NCBI RefSeq assembly: GCF_002902085.1
Contig: NZ_PPQR01000014.1
Coordinates: forward strand, 1-64,000
DNA length: 64,000 bases
Direction of reading: 5' to 3'
Source: Staphylococcus simiae
Lineage (GTDB): Bacteria > Bacillota > Bacilli > Staphylococcales > Staphylococcaceae
Shown here piece by piece: positions 43,795-52,530 of this stretch (its first letter is position 1; each line of letters opens with the position of its first letter). A program made the position numbers and the translations under genes. The notes beneath the pieces were generated by a model. It had not been told where the DNA came from. It ran no database searches and saw only the letters and a list, made by a program, of their open reading frames with translations.

Positions 43795-44697
43795 ATGTCT
43801 GATATTAAAGAAGGTTATATATTTCCTAAGCAGCCATTTGATTTCAATAAAAGTGTGGCATTTTTAAAAGGTTTTAAGCCTGCTGACGATGAACAGGATA
43901 TAACTAAACAGTCGCTAACTAAAGGTGTTCAAATAGCGCATCAAAATTTTGTGTTTACCCTTAAATCTATAGGAAGTATCGACGCTCCAAAATTAGCATA
44001 TACATTGTACTCTGAAGAAGATATCAATGATAAAGTTGAGCAGCATGTAGTAGCACGTCTTCGCTTCTTTTTGAGTATGGATGATGATTTAGAACATTTT
44101 TATAAACTGGGTAATAAAGATCCATTATTCAAACCAATTCTTGATGACTTGTATGGCTATCATCAAGTGAAATTTCTCAGTGCTTTTGAAAATGCTTGCT
44201 GGGCGATATTATCAACAAGAGCGCCTATGCCTTTAGCTAAAAAAATGAAACAAAACTTCGCTAAAGCGTTTGGGGGTCAAATAGCATATAATAATAAAAG
44301 CTATATCGCGTTTCCACAAGCAACTAGCATTAAGCATATTTCTGTTGAAGATATCGAACAGGTTATTCATAATCATCAAAAAGCGACTTATCTTAAAAAT
44401 GTGATTGATTTCTTCGCACATGAAAATGGGTTTGATTTAGCTCAAGGGGATTATGACGCAGTCAAAGATAAATTGCTGACTATAAAAGGCATTGGTAAGT
44501 GGAGTGCTACCTTCATTATGCTAAGAGGTCTTGGTTTTATGGAACATCTTCCTGATAATGAAAAAGTATTAAATGATAAAATTCAGGCGTTGTATCAATC
44601 AACTTCAATAGATATCCAAAGCGTCATTAACTATTATGGTGATGCCAAAGGGTATTGGGTACATTATATTAGAGCATATGATGCTTTGAAATCGTGA
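43795..44697 (+). CDS. HhH-GPD DNA glycosylase (AlkA/3-methyladenine type)
   Basis: A 300-residue base-excision repair glycosylase. Helix-hairpin-helix KDKLLTIKGIGKWSATFIML (about residues 223-242) followed by RGLGFMEHLPDNEKVL. The acidic residue of LPDNE falls where AlkA has its catalytic Asp (LPDD), though the exact register is uncertain. No C-terminal iron-sulfur cysteines. It removes alkylated bases in relatives. Ribosome site GGAGAAGG. Single gene. Confidence 0.87.
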   Translation: MSDIKEGYIFPKQPFDFNKSVAFLKGFKPADDEQDITKQSLTKGVQIAHQNFVFTLKSIGSIDAPKLAYTLYSEEDINDKVEQHVVARLRFFLSMDDDLEHFYKLGNKDPLFKPILDDLYGYHQVKFLSAFENACWAILSTRAPMPLAKKMKQNFAKAFGGQIAYNNKSYIAFPQATSIKHISVEDIEQVIHNHQKATYLKNVIDFFAHENGFDLAQGDYDAVKDKLLTIKGIGKWSATFIMLRGLGFMEHLPDNEKVLNDKIQALYQSTSIDIQSVINYYGDAKGYWVHYIRAYDALKS

Positions 44698-45031
44698 CAT
44701 AATTATGTGTTAGGATTCAAGCGGTAACTTGGAATGAAGCTTTATAATCTGTAGCTTTCACAAAAGAAAGCTATGGATTTTTTATTTGAAGCGATAGTCA
44801 CAGAGACATTAATGATTGGATTTTTAGTGAGCAGAGCGTAAGTTTAAGTCATTCAAAGGTGATAAATTGGGAGTACTTCATATTTAAAGTACTTTAATTT
44901 GCAATATTTTCAGTATAAAAATACAGAAATTGACTACTAAATGTTATATAATAGAACGGTTATAAAAATATTAAAGACTAATATTTTTGGGAAATAAGTT
45001 ATTAGCAAAATTTAAGAAAGGAGACGTAAAC
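44698..45031. promoter_or_regulatory. Intergenic region with terminator and operator-like repeat
   Basis: TAGCTTTC/GAAAGCTA (44752-44773) with TTTTTT behind is a terminator of the glycosylase gene. AGTACTT...AAGTACT (about 44872-44892) and the perfect AAAAATATTA/TAATATTTTT (44964-44988) are inverted repeats; the latter directly follows a TATAAT (44947-44952) before the MFS gene. Confidence 0.6.
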
Positions 45032-46213
45032 ATGTCGATAATGCGTATTATTACGTTTATTTTAAGTGTCTTTATTGTAGGTATGGTTGAAATGATGGTT
45101 GCAGGTATTATGAATTTGATGAGTCATGATTTACATGTTTCTGAAGCGGTTGTAGGTCAATTAGTGACGATGTATGCACTAACCTTTGCTATATGTGGAC
45201 CGATATTAGTGAAGCTAACCAACCGTTTTGCTTCTAGACCTGTCTTATTATGGACACTAGTTATTTTTATTATAGGAAATGGTATTATTGCTGTGTCACC
45301 AAACTTTACCATCCTAGTAATCGGACGAATCATTTCATCAGCAGCTGCGGCATTAATCATTGTTAAAGTGTTAGCACTGACAGCGATGTTAACTGCTCCG
45401 AAAAATAGAGGTAAGATGATTGGTTTAGTATATACAGGGTTTAGTGGTGCTAACGTGTTTGGTGTGCCAATTGGTACGATGATTGGAGATTTAGTAGGCT
45501 GGCGTTATACCTTTGTCTTTTTAGTTATTGTGAGTATTCTTGTAGGTGGATTGATGACGATATTCTTACCTAAAGAACAAGAATTGTCTGCCGCACATAT
45601 CAATCAAGCGCAACCGACATACGATAATAATGTGACATCTAAAATTTTAAGACCAGCAGAGGTAGCGAAATATTTAATTATCACTTTCCTAGTATTAGTG
45701 GCTAATTCAGTATCATTTGTGTATATTAATCCGCTAATATTATCCAATGGTCACGAGATGTCATTTGTCTCTATTGCGTTATTAGTTAATGGTGTTGCAG
45801 GAGTTATCGGAACATCATTGGGTGGTATTTTCTCTGATAAGTTAACTAGTAAACGTTGGTTAATCATTTCTGTGTCTATTTTTATCATAATGATGTTGTT
45901 AATGAATATGTTATTGCCAGGATCAGGTATGTTATTAATTGGTTTATTTATTTGGAATATTATGCAATGGAGTACTAATCCTGCTGTACAAAGTGGTGTC
46001 ATTGAACATGTTGAAGGAGATACAAGCCAAGTCATGAGTTGGAATATGTCTAGCTTGAATGCAGGTATTGGTGTCGGTGGTATCGTTGGTGGATTAGTGA
46101 TATCTAATATCTCAGTACAAGCAGTAACGTATACAAGTGCCATTATTGGCGCATTAGGTTTAATTGTTATTTTCACTTTGAAAAACAATCACTATGCTAA
46201 AAAATATAATTGA
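45032..46213 (+). CDS. MFS exporter, DHA1/sugar-efflux type
   Basis: A 393-residue, 12-helix major facilitator of the AraJ/YdhP-like DHA1 group. VEMMVAGIMNLMSHDLHVSE starts helix 1; KLTNRFASRPVLL is the loop 2-3 motif and YTGFSGANVFGVPIGTMIGD the motif C antiporter signature. Start at 45032 after GAAAGGAG. An operator-like inverted repeat after its putative -10 suggests repression. Substrate unknown. Confidence 0.88.
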   Translation: MSIMRIITFILSVFIVGMVEMMVAGIMNLMSHDLHVSEAVVGQLVTMYALTFAICGPILVKLTNRFASRPVLLWTLVIFIIGNGIIAVSPNFTILVIGRIISSAAAALIIVKVLALTAMLTAPKNRGKMIGLVYTGFSGANVFGVPIGTMIGDLVGWRYTFVFLVIVSILVGGLMTIFLPKEQELSAAHINQAQPTYDNNVTSKILRPAEVAKYLIITFLVLVANSVSFVYINPLILSNGHEMSFVSIALLVNGVAGVIGTSLGGIFSDKLTSKRWLIISVSIFIIMMLLMNMLLPGSGMLLIGLFIWNIMQWSTNPAVQSGVIEHVEGDTSQVMSWNMSSLNAGIGVGGIVGGLVISNISVQAVTYTSAIIGALGLIVIFTLKNNHYAKKYN

Positions 46214-46261
46214 GTTAATGTCTTCGATACGGCACACTACAACAAACATGATAATAAAATT

Positions 46262-46312
46262 AAAGTCCTCTATAAAGATGAGTAATACATGCTCATTTTG
46301 TAGAGAACTTTT
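46262..46312 (+). terminator. Terminator of the MFS exporter (uninterrupted hairpin copy)
   Basis: AAAGTCCTCTA pairs with TAGAGAACTTT (one mismatch) plus inner GATGAG...CTCAT. The same hairpin recurs at 46722-46918, where it is split by repeat copy E. Confidence 0.85.
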
Positions 46313-46377
46313 GTGTAGTTGAATAAAATATTTGATATATATTATAATAATTGCACTTAATGTAGGAGGTTAGTCTG

Positions 46378-46635
46378 ATGAACATTACTACACCCACTGA
46401 TGCTTGGAAAGACTTTTATCAATTATTAAAAGATGTAAATAACAATCATGAACCGGTTTTTATAAATGGGAAAAATAAAAAGAATAATGCAGTAATTGTT
46501 AGTCAAGAAGATTGGAATAGTATTCAAGAAACGATGTATCTTGAAGTGACAGGAACAATGGATAAAGTCAGAGAAAGAGAAAAAGACAATTCTGGTACAA
46601 GTAATATAGATGATATAGACTGGAATCAATTGTAA
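46378..46635 (+). CDS. YefM/Axe-type antitoxin without adjacent toxin
   Basis: An 85-residue Phd/YefM-family antitoxin: NITTPTDAWKDFYQLLKDVN (strand and helix DNA-binding half), PVFINGKNKKNNAVIVSQED then WNSIQETMYL, and an acidic C-terminal tail (NIDDIDWNQL) that would bind a YoeB/Txe RNase. AGGAGG ribosome site. The next 280 bp hold no YoeB: ATGACAGAATAA at 46634 is a three-codon stub, followed by repeat DNA. In S. aureus I recall an axe2-txe2 pair near here, so toxin loss is the likely history. Confidence 0.85.
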   Translation: MNITTPTDAWKDFYQLLKDVNNNHEPVFINGKNKKNNAVIVSQEDWNSIQETMYLEVTGTMDKVREREKDNSGTSNIDDIDWNQL

Positions 46636-46721
46636 TGACAGAATAAATTAGTGATTTTTTGAGTGATTATAGTTTTTGAATGTATGATTTATCATAAAGT
46701 AATAGATGCGAAATAAAATAG

Positions 46722-46918
46722 AAGTCCTCTATAAAGTGATGAGTCTGGGACAAAAGAGTTTCCGCTTAAATTCAAGCATTTGGCAGTAACTGTCTGTTTT
46801 GTAAAATGTTGATAAATCAACGTTTTACAAACCTAGTCAGTCTTGCCGGGGTGGGAGTACGAAATAAATTTTATTAAAAATTTATTTCGTACTCCCACTC
46901 TCATTTTGTAGAGGACTT
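46722..46918. terminator. Hairpin interrupted by repeat copy E
   Basis: AAGTCCTCT (46722-46730) and AGAGGACTT (46910-46918) are the arms of the same hairpin as 46262-46312, now 180 bp apart with copy E between them. The right arm abuts the stop codon of the esterase gene. Confidence 0.75.
46741..46900. repeat. Double-hairpin dispersed repeat, copy E (inserted in a hairpin loop)
   Basis: Opens GAGTCTGGGACAAAAG, carries the TTTGGCAGTAACTG...CAGTCTTGCC stem and ends TACTCCCACTC. The last hairpin GAGTACGAAATAAATTT/AAATTTATTTCGTACTC is perfect. Confidence 0.85.
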
Positions 46919-48265
46919 TTACATATAAATATGGCGATTGTTGTTAGTGTATCGAGGCCAAGGCATAGTACCAGAATATGCAAATTGGACTAAATCACGT
47001 TGCATGCGCAGACTCAAGTGACGAATAGGTTCAGTGACAGTGATATGATGTGCTGTTAATATTTGCAGGTTTCCGAACCAAAATATCATATCTAATATAT
47101 GGTAAGCACTGGCGAATAACGAATTACATTGATCATACCAAGCAAATTCAGCCAACCATAATTCTGATTGTTTGACTGATAATTGTGATAAAAACTGTTG
47201 TGCAGGATATTTAAAATACCAGTTAGTGATCGCTTGTGACTGTTGTTTGGCAGATGTAACATGGTTTGCTTCTACGGTAATATCATTTAATGCCATTACT
47301 TCTACAAAGCGTTGAGGTGATAACTTTTTATGTTCATTTTTAATATAAATATCACCTTCATCAGTCGTATAACCAACAACAATAGGGTGAGTAGAAGTCG
47401 TTTGTTCTGAGATGTCTGTAGTTTGAATAGGGGCATATATCAATTCTAAGCCTTTAGATTTGCCATGAAGTTCATCCATGTTGTCCATTAACATTAATAT
47501 ATTAGCGGTTGTTAATTGTTGGACATCTGTTATATTTAACTGCTGTCTCATGAGCTGTCTAAATTGCTGAGCTTTAAATTGGGCTTGTTCAATCGTGTCT
47601 AGCCTCAAAGTACCACTTAATAATATAGCTTTATGATACAAATTATTAACTTGAGGCATTCGCATCAACGCCATGATACTCATACTCCCCGCAGACTGCC
47701 CCATCAAAGTGACATTGTTAGGGTCTCCGCCAAAAGATGCAATGTTACGCTTGACCCATTTTAAAACATTAATTTGATCAGACAAGCCATTATTACTATG
47801 GTAAGCGCTATCGAAGTGTGACCAGTCAAGAAATCCTAACGCGCCTAAGCGATAATTGAAAGTTATGATAATGATATCGTGATTGTCAACGACATGTTCA
47901 GGATTATATAGTTCTGCACTACCATGACCGTTAACAAAGCTACCGCCATAAAAATAAATAATAACTGGCTTGTTAGTCTTGTGATTGTGTTGCTTCCATA
48001 TATTTAAATGTAAACAATCTTCATTTTGTGTAATGGTCGTTTGTGACTGTGATGAGAAAAATGTTTCTAATTTATTATATGGTTGTGGTGGGATAGCTTT
48101 AAAATTTGTCGCATCAATAGCGTCATTCCAATATTTAAGTAATTTTGAATGTTTGAAGCGCTGTTCGTTAATAGGAGGATGGGCATAAGGGATGCCTAAA
48201 AAGATGTCTAAATTATCTTTAGTAAAACCATAGATAAGACCACCTTGAGTAGTTATTTCAACCAT
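46919..48265 (-). CDS. Type-B carboxylesterase (para-nitrobenzyl esterase-like)
   Basis: A 448-residue alpha/beta hydrolase. Oxyanion FYGGSFVNGHG (about residue 105), nucleophile GQSAGSM (about 188) and acidic TTDEGDIY are visible; the catalytic His is probably in SAYHILDM. ENEDCLHLNIW is the family signature. It hydrolyses ester substrates, natural ones unknown. Ribosome site AAAGGAG. It is near full length; the stop lies directly at a hairpin arm, so slight 3' remodelling is possible. Confidence 0.92.
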   Translation of the reverse strand: MVEITTQGGLIYGFTKDNLDIFLGIPYAHPPINEQRFKHSKLLKYWNDAIDATNFKAIPPQPYNKLETFFSSQSQTTITQNEDCLHLNIWKQHNHKTNKPVIIYFYGGSFVNGHGSAELYNPEHVVDNHDIIIITFNYRLGALGFLDWSHFDSAYHSNNGLSDQINVLKWVKRNIASFGGDPNNVTLMGQSAGSMSIMALMRMPQVNNLYHKAILLSGTLRLDTIEQAQFKAQQFRQLMRQQLNITDVQQLTTANILMLMDNMDELHGKSKGLELIYAPIQTTDISEQTTSTHPIVVGYTTDEGDIYIKNEHKKLSPQRFVEVMALNDITVEANHVTSAKQQSQAITNWYFKYPAQQFLSQLSVKQSELWLAEFAWYDQCNSLFASAYHILDMIFWFGNLQILTAHHITVTEPIRHLSLRMQRDLVQFAYSGTMPWPRYTNNNRHIYM

Positions 48266-48332
48266 ACAATCACTCCTTTACTATTATCATATCATCTTTC
48301 AATTCACTTTTTGTTGTAAGAAAATATGAAAA

Positions 48333-48382
48333 AGGAGTGAAGCTACGTCATCAGTATAAAATGATGTCGTAACGTCACTCCT
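48333..48382 (-). terminator. Terminator of the APC permease gene
   Basis: AGGAGTGA/TCACTCCT plus TACG and CATCA/TGATG inner pairs. On the minus strand it is followed by TTTTTCATATTTT. Confidence 0.85.
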
Positions 48383-48459
48383 GTAAGTCGTTCAGTCAAT
48401 CTCTGCCATCTGATATAGAAGATGTTTTAACGGTAAAACGTAGTTAATTATAAACGTTG

Positions 48460-50097
48460 TTAGTTATTATTATTTTCTTCATTTAATGTTTCAGTCATTT
48501 TAGTATTAATACGTTTGGCTCTTCTGAAATAAATACTTTCAAATGAACTTGATGTACCAATTAAATAGAAAATAATGGCGATGACAGTGATGACGATAAA
48601 GTCATATGGATAATGAATCCAGTTTAAGCCGTTAAATTCTTTACTACCTATAAATGATAACAATGATAGGACGATTAAGTAGACAATAATCCATAAGCTA
48701 CCACCAATTTGTTTCTTCGTGTTACGCCAATTCATACGATATTCATAGAAGAAATAAATAGGTAAACCAAGAATAATAATCAAAATGACTTCGGCAGTTG
48801 TCGGCCACATCGCCCAATAAATGGCTAAAGAGGCTAAGACAAATGATAATGGTGCCATAAATTTTAAAATTTTCGCTCGGAATGGACGTGTCATTTTAGG
48901 TCCCATTTTACGTAATGCAATTACTGTGGTTGGTCCTGTTAAATAAGCCACTAATGTCGCAGTGGAAATTACTGCTGCTAGCGTTCCCCAATCTCTAAAT
49001 AATGTAACCATTAACATACTGATAATGGCATTAAAGATAATGGCAACACGTGGAATATTATATTTATGATTAATTTTTCCTAAAAACTTAGGAATGTGTC
49101 CATTTTTTTCCATTGCTTGTAGTACACGACCAGTTACAGCTACGAATGATACGCCTGTACCAAACGGTGATACAACAGCTTCGATATAAAGTAAAATTGC
49201 CAGCCAATTAATACCTAATAAAATAGCCATATCTGCAAATGGAGAGTTGAAATTAATACCACTCCAACCGCCATGTGCATGTAACATAGATGCTGGCATT
49301 GAAGTAATAAATGTACTTTGCAAAATAATATATAAGATAGCACTTAATGATAATGAAATCACAATGCCACGGGCGATATTCTTTTCAGGATGTTTAATCT
49401 CAGAACCCATATTAATAATCGTTTGGAATGAGTTGAATGAGAAGATAATTCCTGAAGCAGTTGTAGCTGCAAAAATTGGTGCACTACCATAAGGCATAAA
49501 TGTACTAGTTGAATGTCCATAATTGGATGTGTCGAAACCAGATAACATTAACATTATGATCGTTAATGTCGGAACACCAAGTTTGAAGAATGAAATTAAG
49601 CTTGTGAATGATGTTAATAATTTAACTGACCAGTAATTTAATAATGAAAAAATAATGATAATAACATAAACGGCTAATAATCCTATGGTACTGATAGAGC
49701 CGTTATGCATGAGATGTGCCATTGGTTTAGCCCAACTCCATGGCCATGAACTCATATATTGTACTGCCGAAACAGCTTCTATAGGTATGATTGTAACTAA
49801 AGATACCCAGTTAGCCCATGCTGCAATGAATCCTAATAAAGAGCCGTGAGTATATTGTGCATAGTTACTCATACCTCCAGATTGCGGGAACATTGTACCG
49901 ATTTCAATATAGTTATAGGCTATCGTTCCTATAACAAGAAACCCTATAATCCAAGATATGATTGCTGCTGGACCAGCAATGGATGATGCTTCCCACGCAC
50001 CGAATAACCAACCAGAACCAATTAGTGATCCTAGTCCTAATAATACTAATTGGGAGAGATTGATTTTATCGTTATTTGATTGTTGTTCTTTGCTCAT
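48460..50097 (-). CDS. APC-family amino acid permease (AspP/YveA-like)
   Basis: A 545-residue, 12-14 helix transporter. LGLGSLIGSGWLFGAWEASS is helix 1 with the unwound G-x-G substrate site; PQSGGMSNYAQYTHG is helix 3. The pattern fits aspartate:proton symporters of Bacillus (YveA/AspP). The C-terminus is hydrophilic. Ribosome site AAGGAG. Amino acid uptake is likely; aspartate is a guess. Confidence 0.88.
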   Translation of the reverse strand: MSKEQQSNNDKINLSQLVLLGLGSLIGSGWLFGAWEASSIAGPAAIISWIIGFLVIGTIAYNYIEIGTMFPQSGGMSNYAQYTHGSLLGFIAAWANWVSLVTIIPIEAVSAVQYMSSWPWSWAKPMAHLMHNGSISTIGLLAVYVIIIIFSLLNYWSVKLLTSFTSLISFFKLGVPTLTIIMLMLSGFDTSNYGHSTSTFMPYGSAPIFAATTASGIIFSFNSFQTIINMGSEIKHPEKNIARGIVISLSLSAILYIILQSTFITSMPASMLHAHGGWSGINFNSPFADMAILLGINWLAILLYIEAVVSPFGTGVSFVAVTGRVLQAMEKNGHIPKFLGKINHKYNIPRVAIIFNAIISMLMVTLFRDWGTLAAVISTATLVAYLTGPTTVIALRKMGPKMTRPFRAKILKFMAPLSFVLASLAIYWAMWPTTAEVILIIILGLPIYFFYEYRMNWRNTKKQIGGSLWIIVYLIVLSLLSFIGSKEFNGLNWIHYPYDFIVITVIAIIFYLIGTSSSFESIYFRRAKRINTKMTETLNEENNNN

Positions 50098-50277
50098 AAA
50101 TACTCCTTCAGTTTCCCCTTTAATTCGAAAAAATAATATGTGACAATTATACGCTTATAGCATGAATAGTCAATATAATTTAATGTGTCTTTGCAATAAA
50201 ACGGATTAAATTAGTTTTTTAAAATAAATAATTATATAATAAAGATAATTTAAGAGATGGAAAGTGGAGTGACGCAT

Positions 50278-50874
50278 ATGTCAGAAAAAATATCTAACCA
50301 ACAAGTAGAAGCATTTTTGCAACAAGACAGCCAATGGCAACAAGAATATCAATATTTACGACAATTGATTTTTGAACAAACTGAACTCGAAGAAACATAT
50401 AAATGGATGCATCCTTGTTACACACTTAATAATAAAAATGTAGTTCTTATTCATGGTTTTAAAAATTATGTAGCATTATTATTTCATAAAGGTGCTATTT
50501 TAGATGACCAGTATCAGACGCTAATTCAGCAGACTGAAAAAGTTCAAGCAGCTAGACAATTACGTTTTACAAGTTTAGACGAAATCAAGGACCGTACTGC
50601 TGAAATTAAGTATTATTTAGAGCAAGCGATTGAAGTTGAAAAAGCTGGTAAAAAAGTAGAAATGAAAAAAACAGAAGATTACAGTATACCTAAAGAATTA
50701 GAAGAAACCTTTGAAGCAATGCCACAACTTGAATCATCATTTTATAAACTGACACCAGGTAGACAACGTCAATATATTCATCACATTTCACAAGCGAAGC
50801 GCAGTGAAACAAGAAAAAAACGTGTTGAAAAATATATCGATCAAATTTTAGCAGGTAAAGGTATGCACGATTAA
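50278..50874 (+). CDS. YdeI/DUF1801-like protein
   Basis: A 198-residue cytosolic protein. LRQLIFEQTELEETYKWMHP then CYTLNNKNVVLIHGFKNYVA is the DUF1801/YdhG fold. The C-terminal half IPKELEETFEAMPQLESSFY then LTPGRQRQYIHHISQAKRSE plus RKKRVEK is the YdeI/OmpD-associated motif (L-T-P-G-x-R/K-R-x-Y-x-x-x-I-x-x-A-K). Bacillus relatives are iron-stress or antimicrobial-linked. Start at 50278 after GGAGTG. Function unknown. Confidence 0.88.
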   Translation: MSEKISNQQVEAFLQQDSQWQQEYQYLRQLIFEQTELEETYKWMHPCYTLNNKNVVLIHGFKNYVALLFHKGAILDDQYQTLIQQTEKVQAARQLRFTSLDEIKDRTAEIKYYLEQAIEVEKAGKKVEMKKTEDYSIPKELEETFEAMPQLESSFYKLTPGRQRQYIHHISQAKRSETRKKRVEKYIDQILAGKGMHD

Positions 50875-51313
50875 TCATTGATAAACATTTAGTGCTGAAC
50901 TACGCGCACTATTTCAGAAATTAAACATTTGTATTAGTCTTTTTACACGATTGACATTATTTTATGAAAAATAAATGAATTTTATTTTTAAATAAAATAG
51001 TGTTTAGAAAATATGAAATAGTGATTTAGTTGCCAAAGGTGAAATAATACTGTTTAATATGATTATATAGAGTATGTTAGTTCTAAATGTCGAATATAAA
51101 GATGTTACATCAAAGTATGAGGACATCCTTTAACATACAATTGATCCGCTAACTTTGAAACATCTTCATATACAAAAATTAAAATTCTACATAACCAAGG
51201 CCAAAGTGTGCACTTGTTTAACTTATGACTCTATTTGTTTAACATATGCTGTTTTGGTCTTTTTTATTTGTATATGTGTTGACATATTTTAGTACGCGAA
51301 AGGGGAAACGAAG
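50875..51313. promoter_or_regulatory. opuC upstream region with tandem repeats and terminator-like hairpin
   Basis: About 440 bp. TTGTTTAACTTATG (51214-51227) and TTGTTTAACATATG (51235-51248) are direct repeats 21 bp apart. They lie in the loop of GGCCAAAG/TTTTGGTC (51199-51259), followed by TTTTTT. A TTGACA (51279) has no clear -10; another TTGACA lies at 50951. No gene seen. Confidence 0.5.
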
Positions 51314-52528
51314 ATGTTAACGATTAAGAACTTAACTAAAATTTATGCTGGTAATAAAAAAGCTGTAGATAATATTTCACTAGATATTGAATCTGGAGAG
51401 TTTGTCGCATTCATTGGTACGAGTGGTAGTGGTAAGACGACAGCTTTACGGATGATTAATCGCATGATTGAAGCGACAGAAGGTCAAATTGAAATAGATG
51501 GTAAAGATGTTCGTAGTATGAATCCTGTAGAATTGCGACGAAGTATTGGCTATGTCATACAGCAAATTGGTTTAATGCCTCATATGACAATTAAAGAAAA
51601 TATAGTCTTAGTTCCTAAATTATTAAAATGGTCAAAAGAGAAAAAAGATGCCAAGGCTAAAGAGTTAATTAAATTAGTAGATCTACCTGAAGAATATTTA
51701 GATAGATATCCAGCCGAATTGTCAGGTGGACAACAACAACGTATAGGTGTAGTTAGAGCGTTGGCTGCTGAACAAGACATTATTTTAATGGATGAACCAT
51801 TTGGCGCACTTGATCCGATTACCAGAGATACATTACAAGATTTAGTTAAACAATTACAACAGCAACTAGGAAAAACCTTCATCTTTGTTACACATGATAT
51901 GGATGAGGCAATTAAATTAGCAGATAAAATATGTATTATGTCACAAGGGAAAGTCGTTCAATTTGATACTCCAGATAATATTTTAAGGCATCCCGCTAAT
52001 GATTTTGTGCGTGATTTTATAGGTCAAAATAGATTAATCCAAGATCGACCAAATAAAAAGACGGTTGCGGATGCGATGATTAAGCCTATTACGATTAGTG
52101 CGGATGATTCATTGAATGATGCAGTTAATATTATGAGACAAAAACGAATTGATACTATCTTTGTTGTTAGTAATGACCAACGTTTATTGGGCTTCCTAGA
52201 TATTGAAGATATCAATCAAGGTATTAGGGGGCATAAAGAATTAATCGATACGATGCAACGAGATGTCTATAAAGTGAATATCCATTCAAAGTTGCAAGAT
52301 TCAGTACGCACAATTTTAAAAAGAAATGTTAGAAACGTTCCAGTTGTCGATGGTGACAATCATTTAATTGGTCTTATTACACGTGCCAATGTTGTAGATA
52401 TCGTTTATGACTCCATTTGGGGAAATAATGAAGATGATGACACAACAGTAGGTGAATCACTTGGATATACGACTAATGAGCAACAAGAAAAAGCGACTCA
52501 AGAGAATAACAATATAGGGGTGGATTAA
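51314..52528 (+). CDS. opuCA: Osmoprotectant ABC transporter ATPase OpuCA
   Basis: A 404-residue ATPase. Walker A GTSGSGKTT (about residues 36-44), Q-loop QQIGLMPHM, signature LSGGQQQR, Walker B ILMDEPFGALDP and THDMDEAI. Two CBS domains (about 255-370; ISADDSLNDAVNIMRQKRID, then VNIHSKLQDSVRTILKRNVR NVPVVDGDN) sense ionic strength or c-di-AMP in relatives. First of four genes opuCABCD importing glycine betaine, carnitine and choline. Confidence 0.95.
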   Translation: MLTIKNLTKIYAGNKKAVDNISLDIESGEFVAFIGTSGSGKTTALRMINRMIEATEGQIEIDGKDVRSMNPVELRRSIGYVIQQIGLMPHMTIKENIVLVPKLLKWSKEKKDAKAKELIKLVDLPEEYLDRYPAELSGGQQQRIGVVRALAAEQDIILMDEPFGALDPITRDTLQDLVKQLQQQLGKTFIFVTHDMDEAIKLADKICIMSQGKVVQFDTPDNILRHPANDFVRDFIGQNRLIQDRPNKKTVADAMIKPITISADDSLNDAVNIMRQKRIDTIFVVSNDQRLLGFLDIEDINQGIRGHKELIDTMQRDVYKVNIHSKLQDSVRTILKRNVRNVPVVDGDNHLIGLITRANVVDIVYDSIWGNNEDDDTTVGESLGYTTNEQQEKATQENNNIGVD

Positions 52529-52530
52529 TT

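Noticed and set aside
45751-46188. 145-codon minus-strand open frame
   Set aside because: Antisense shadow of the MFS exporter gene; Pro/Thr/Ile-rich composition and no translation signals.
50875-51313. T-box or known riboswitch before opuC
   Set aside because: None of the conserved blocks of T-box, glycine, SAM or ydaO riboswitches can be seen; only the direct repeats and a terminator-like stem.
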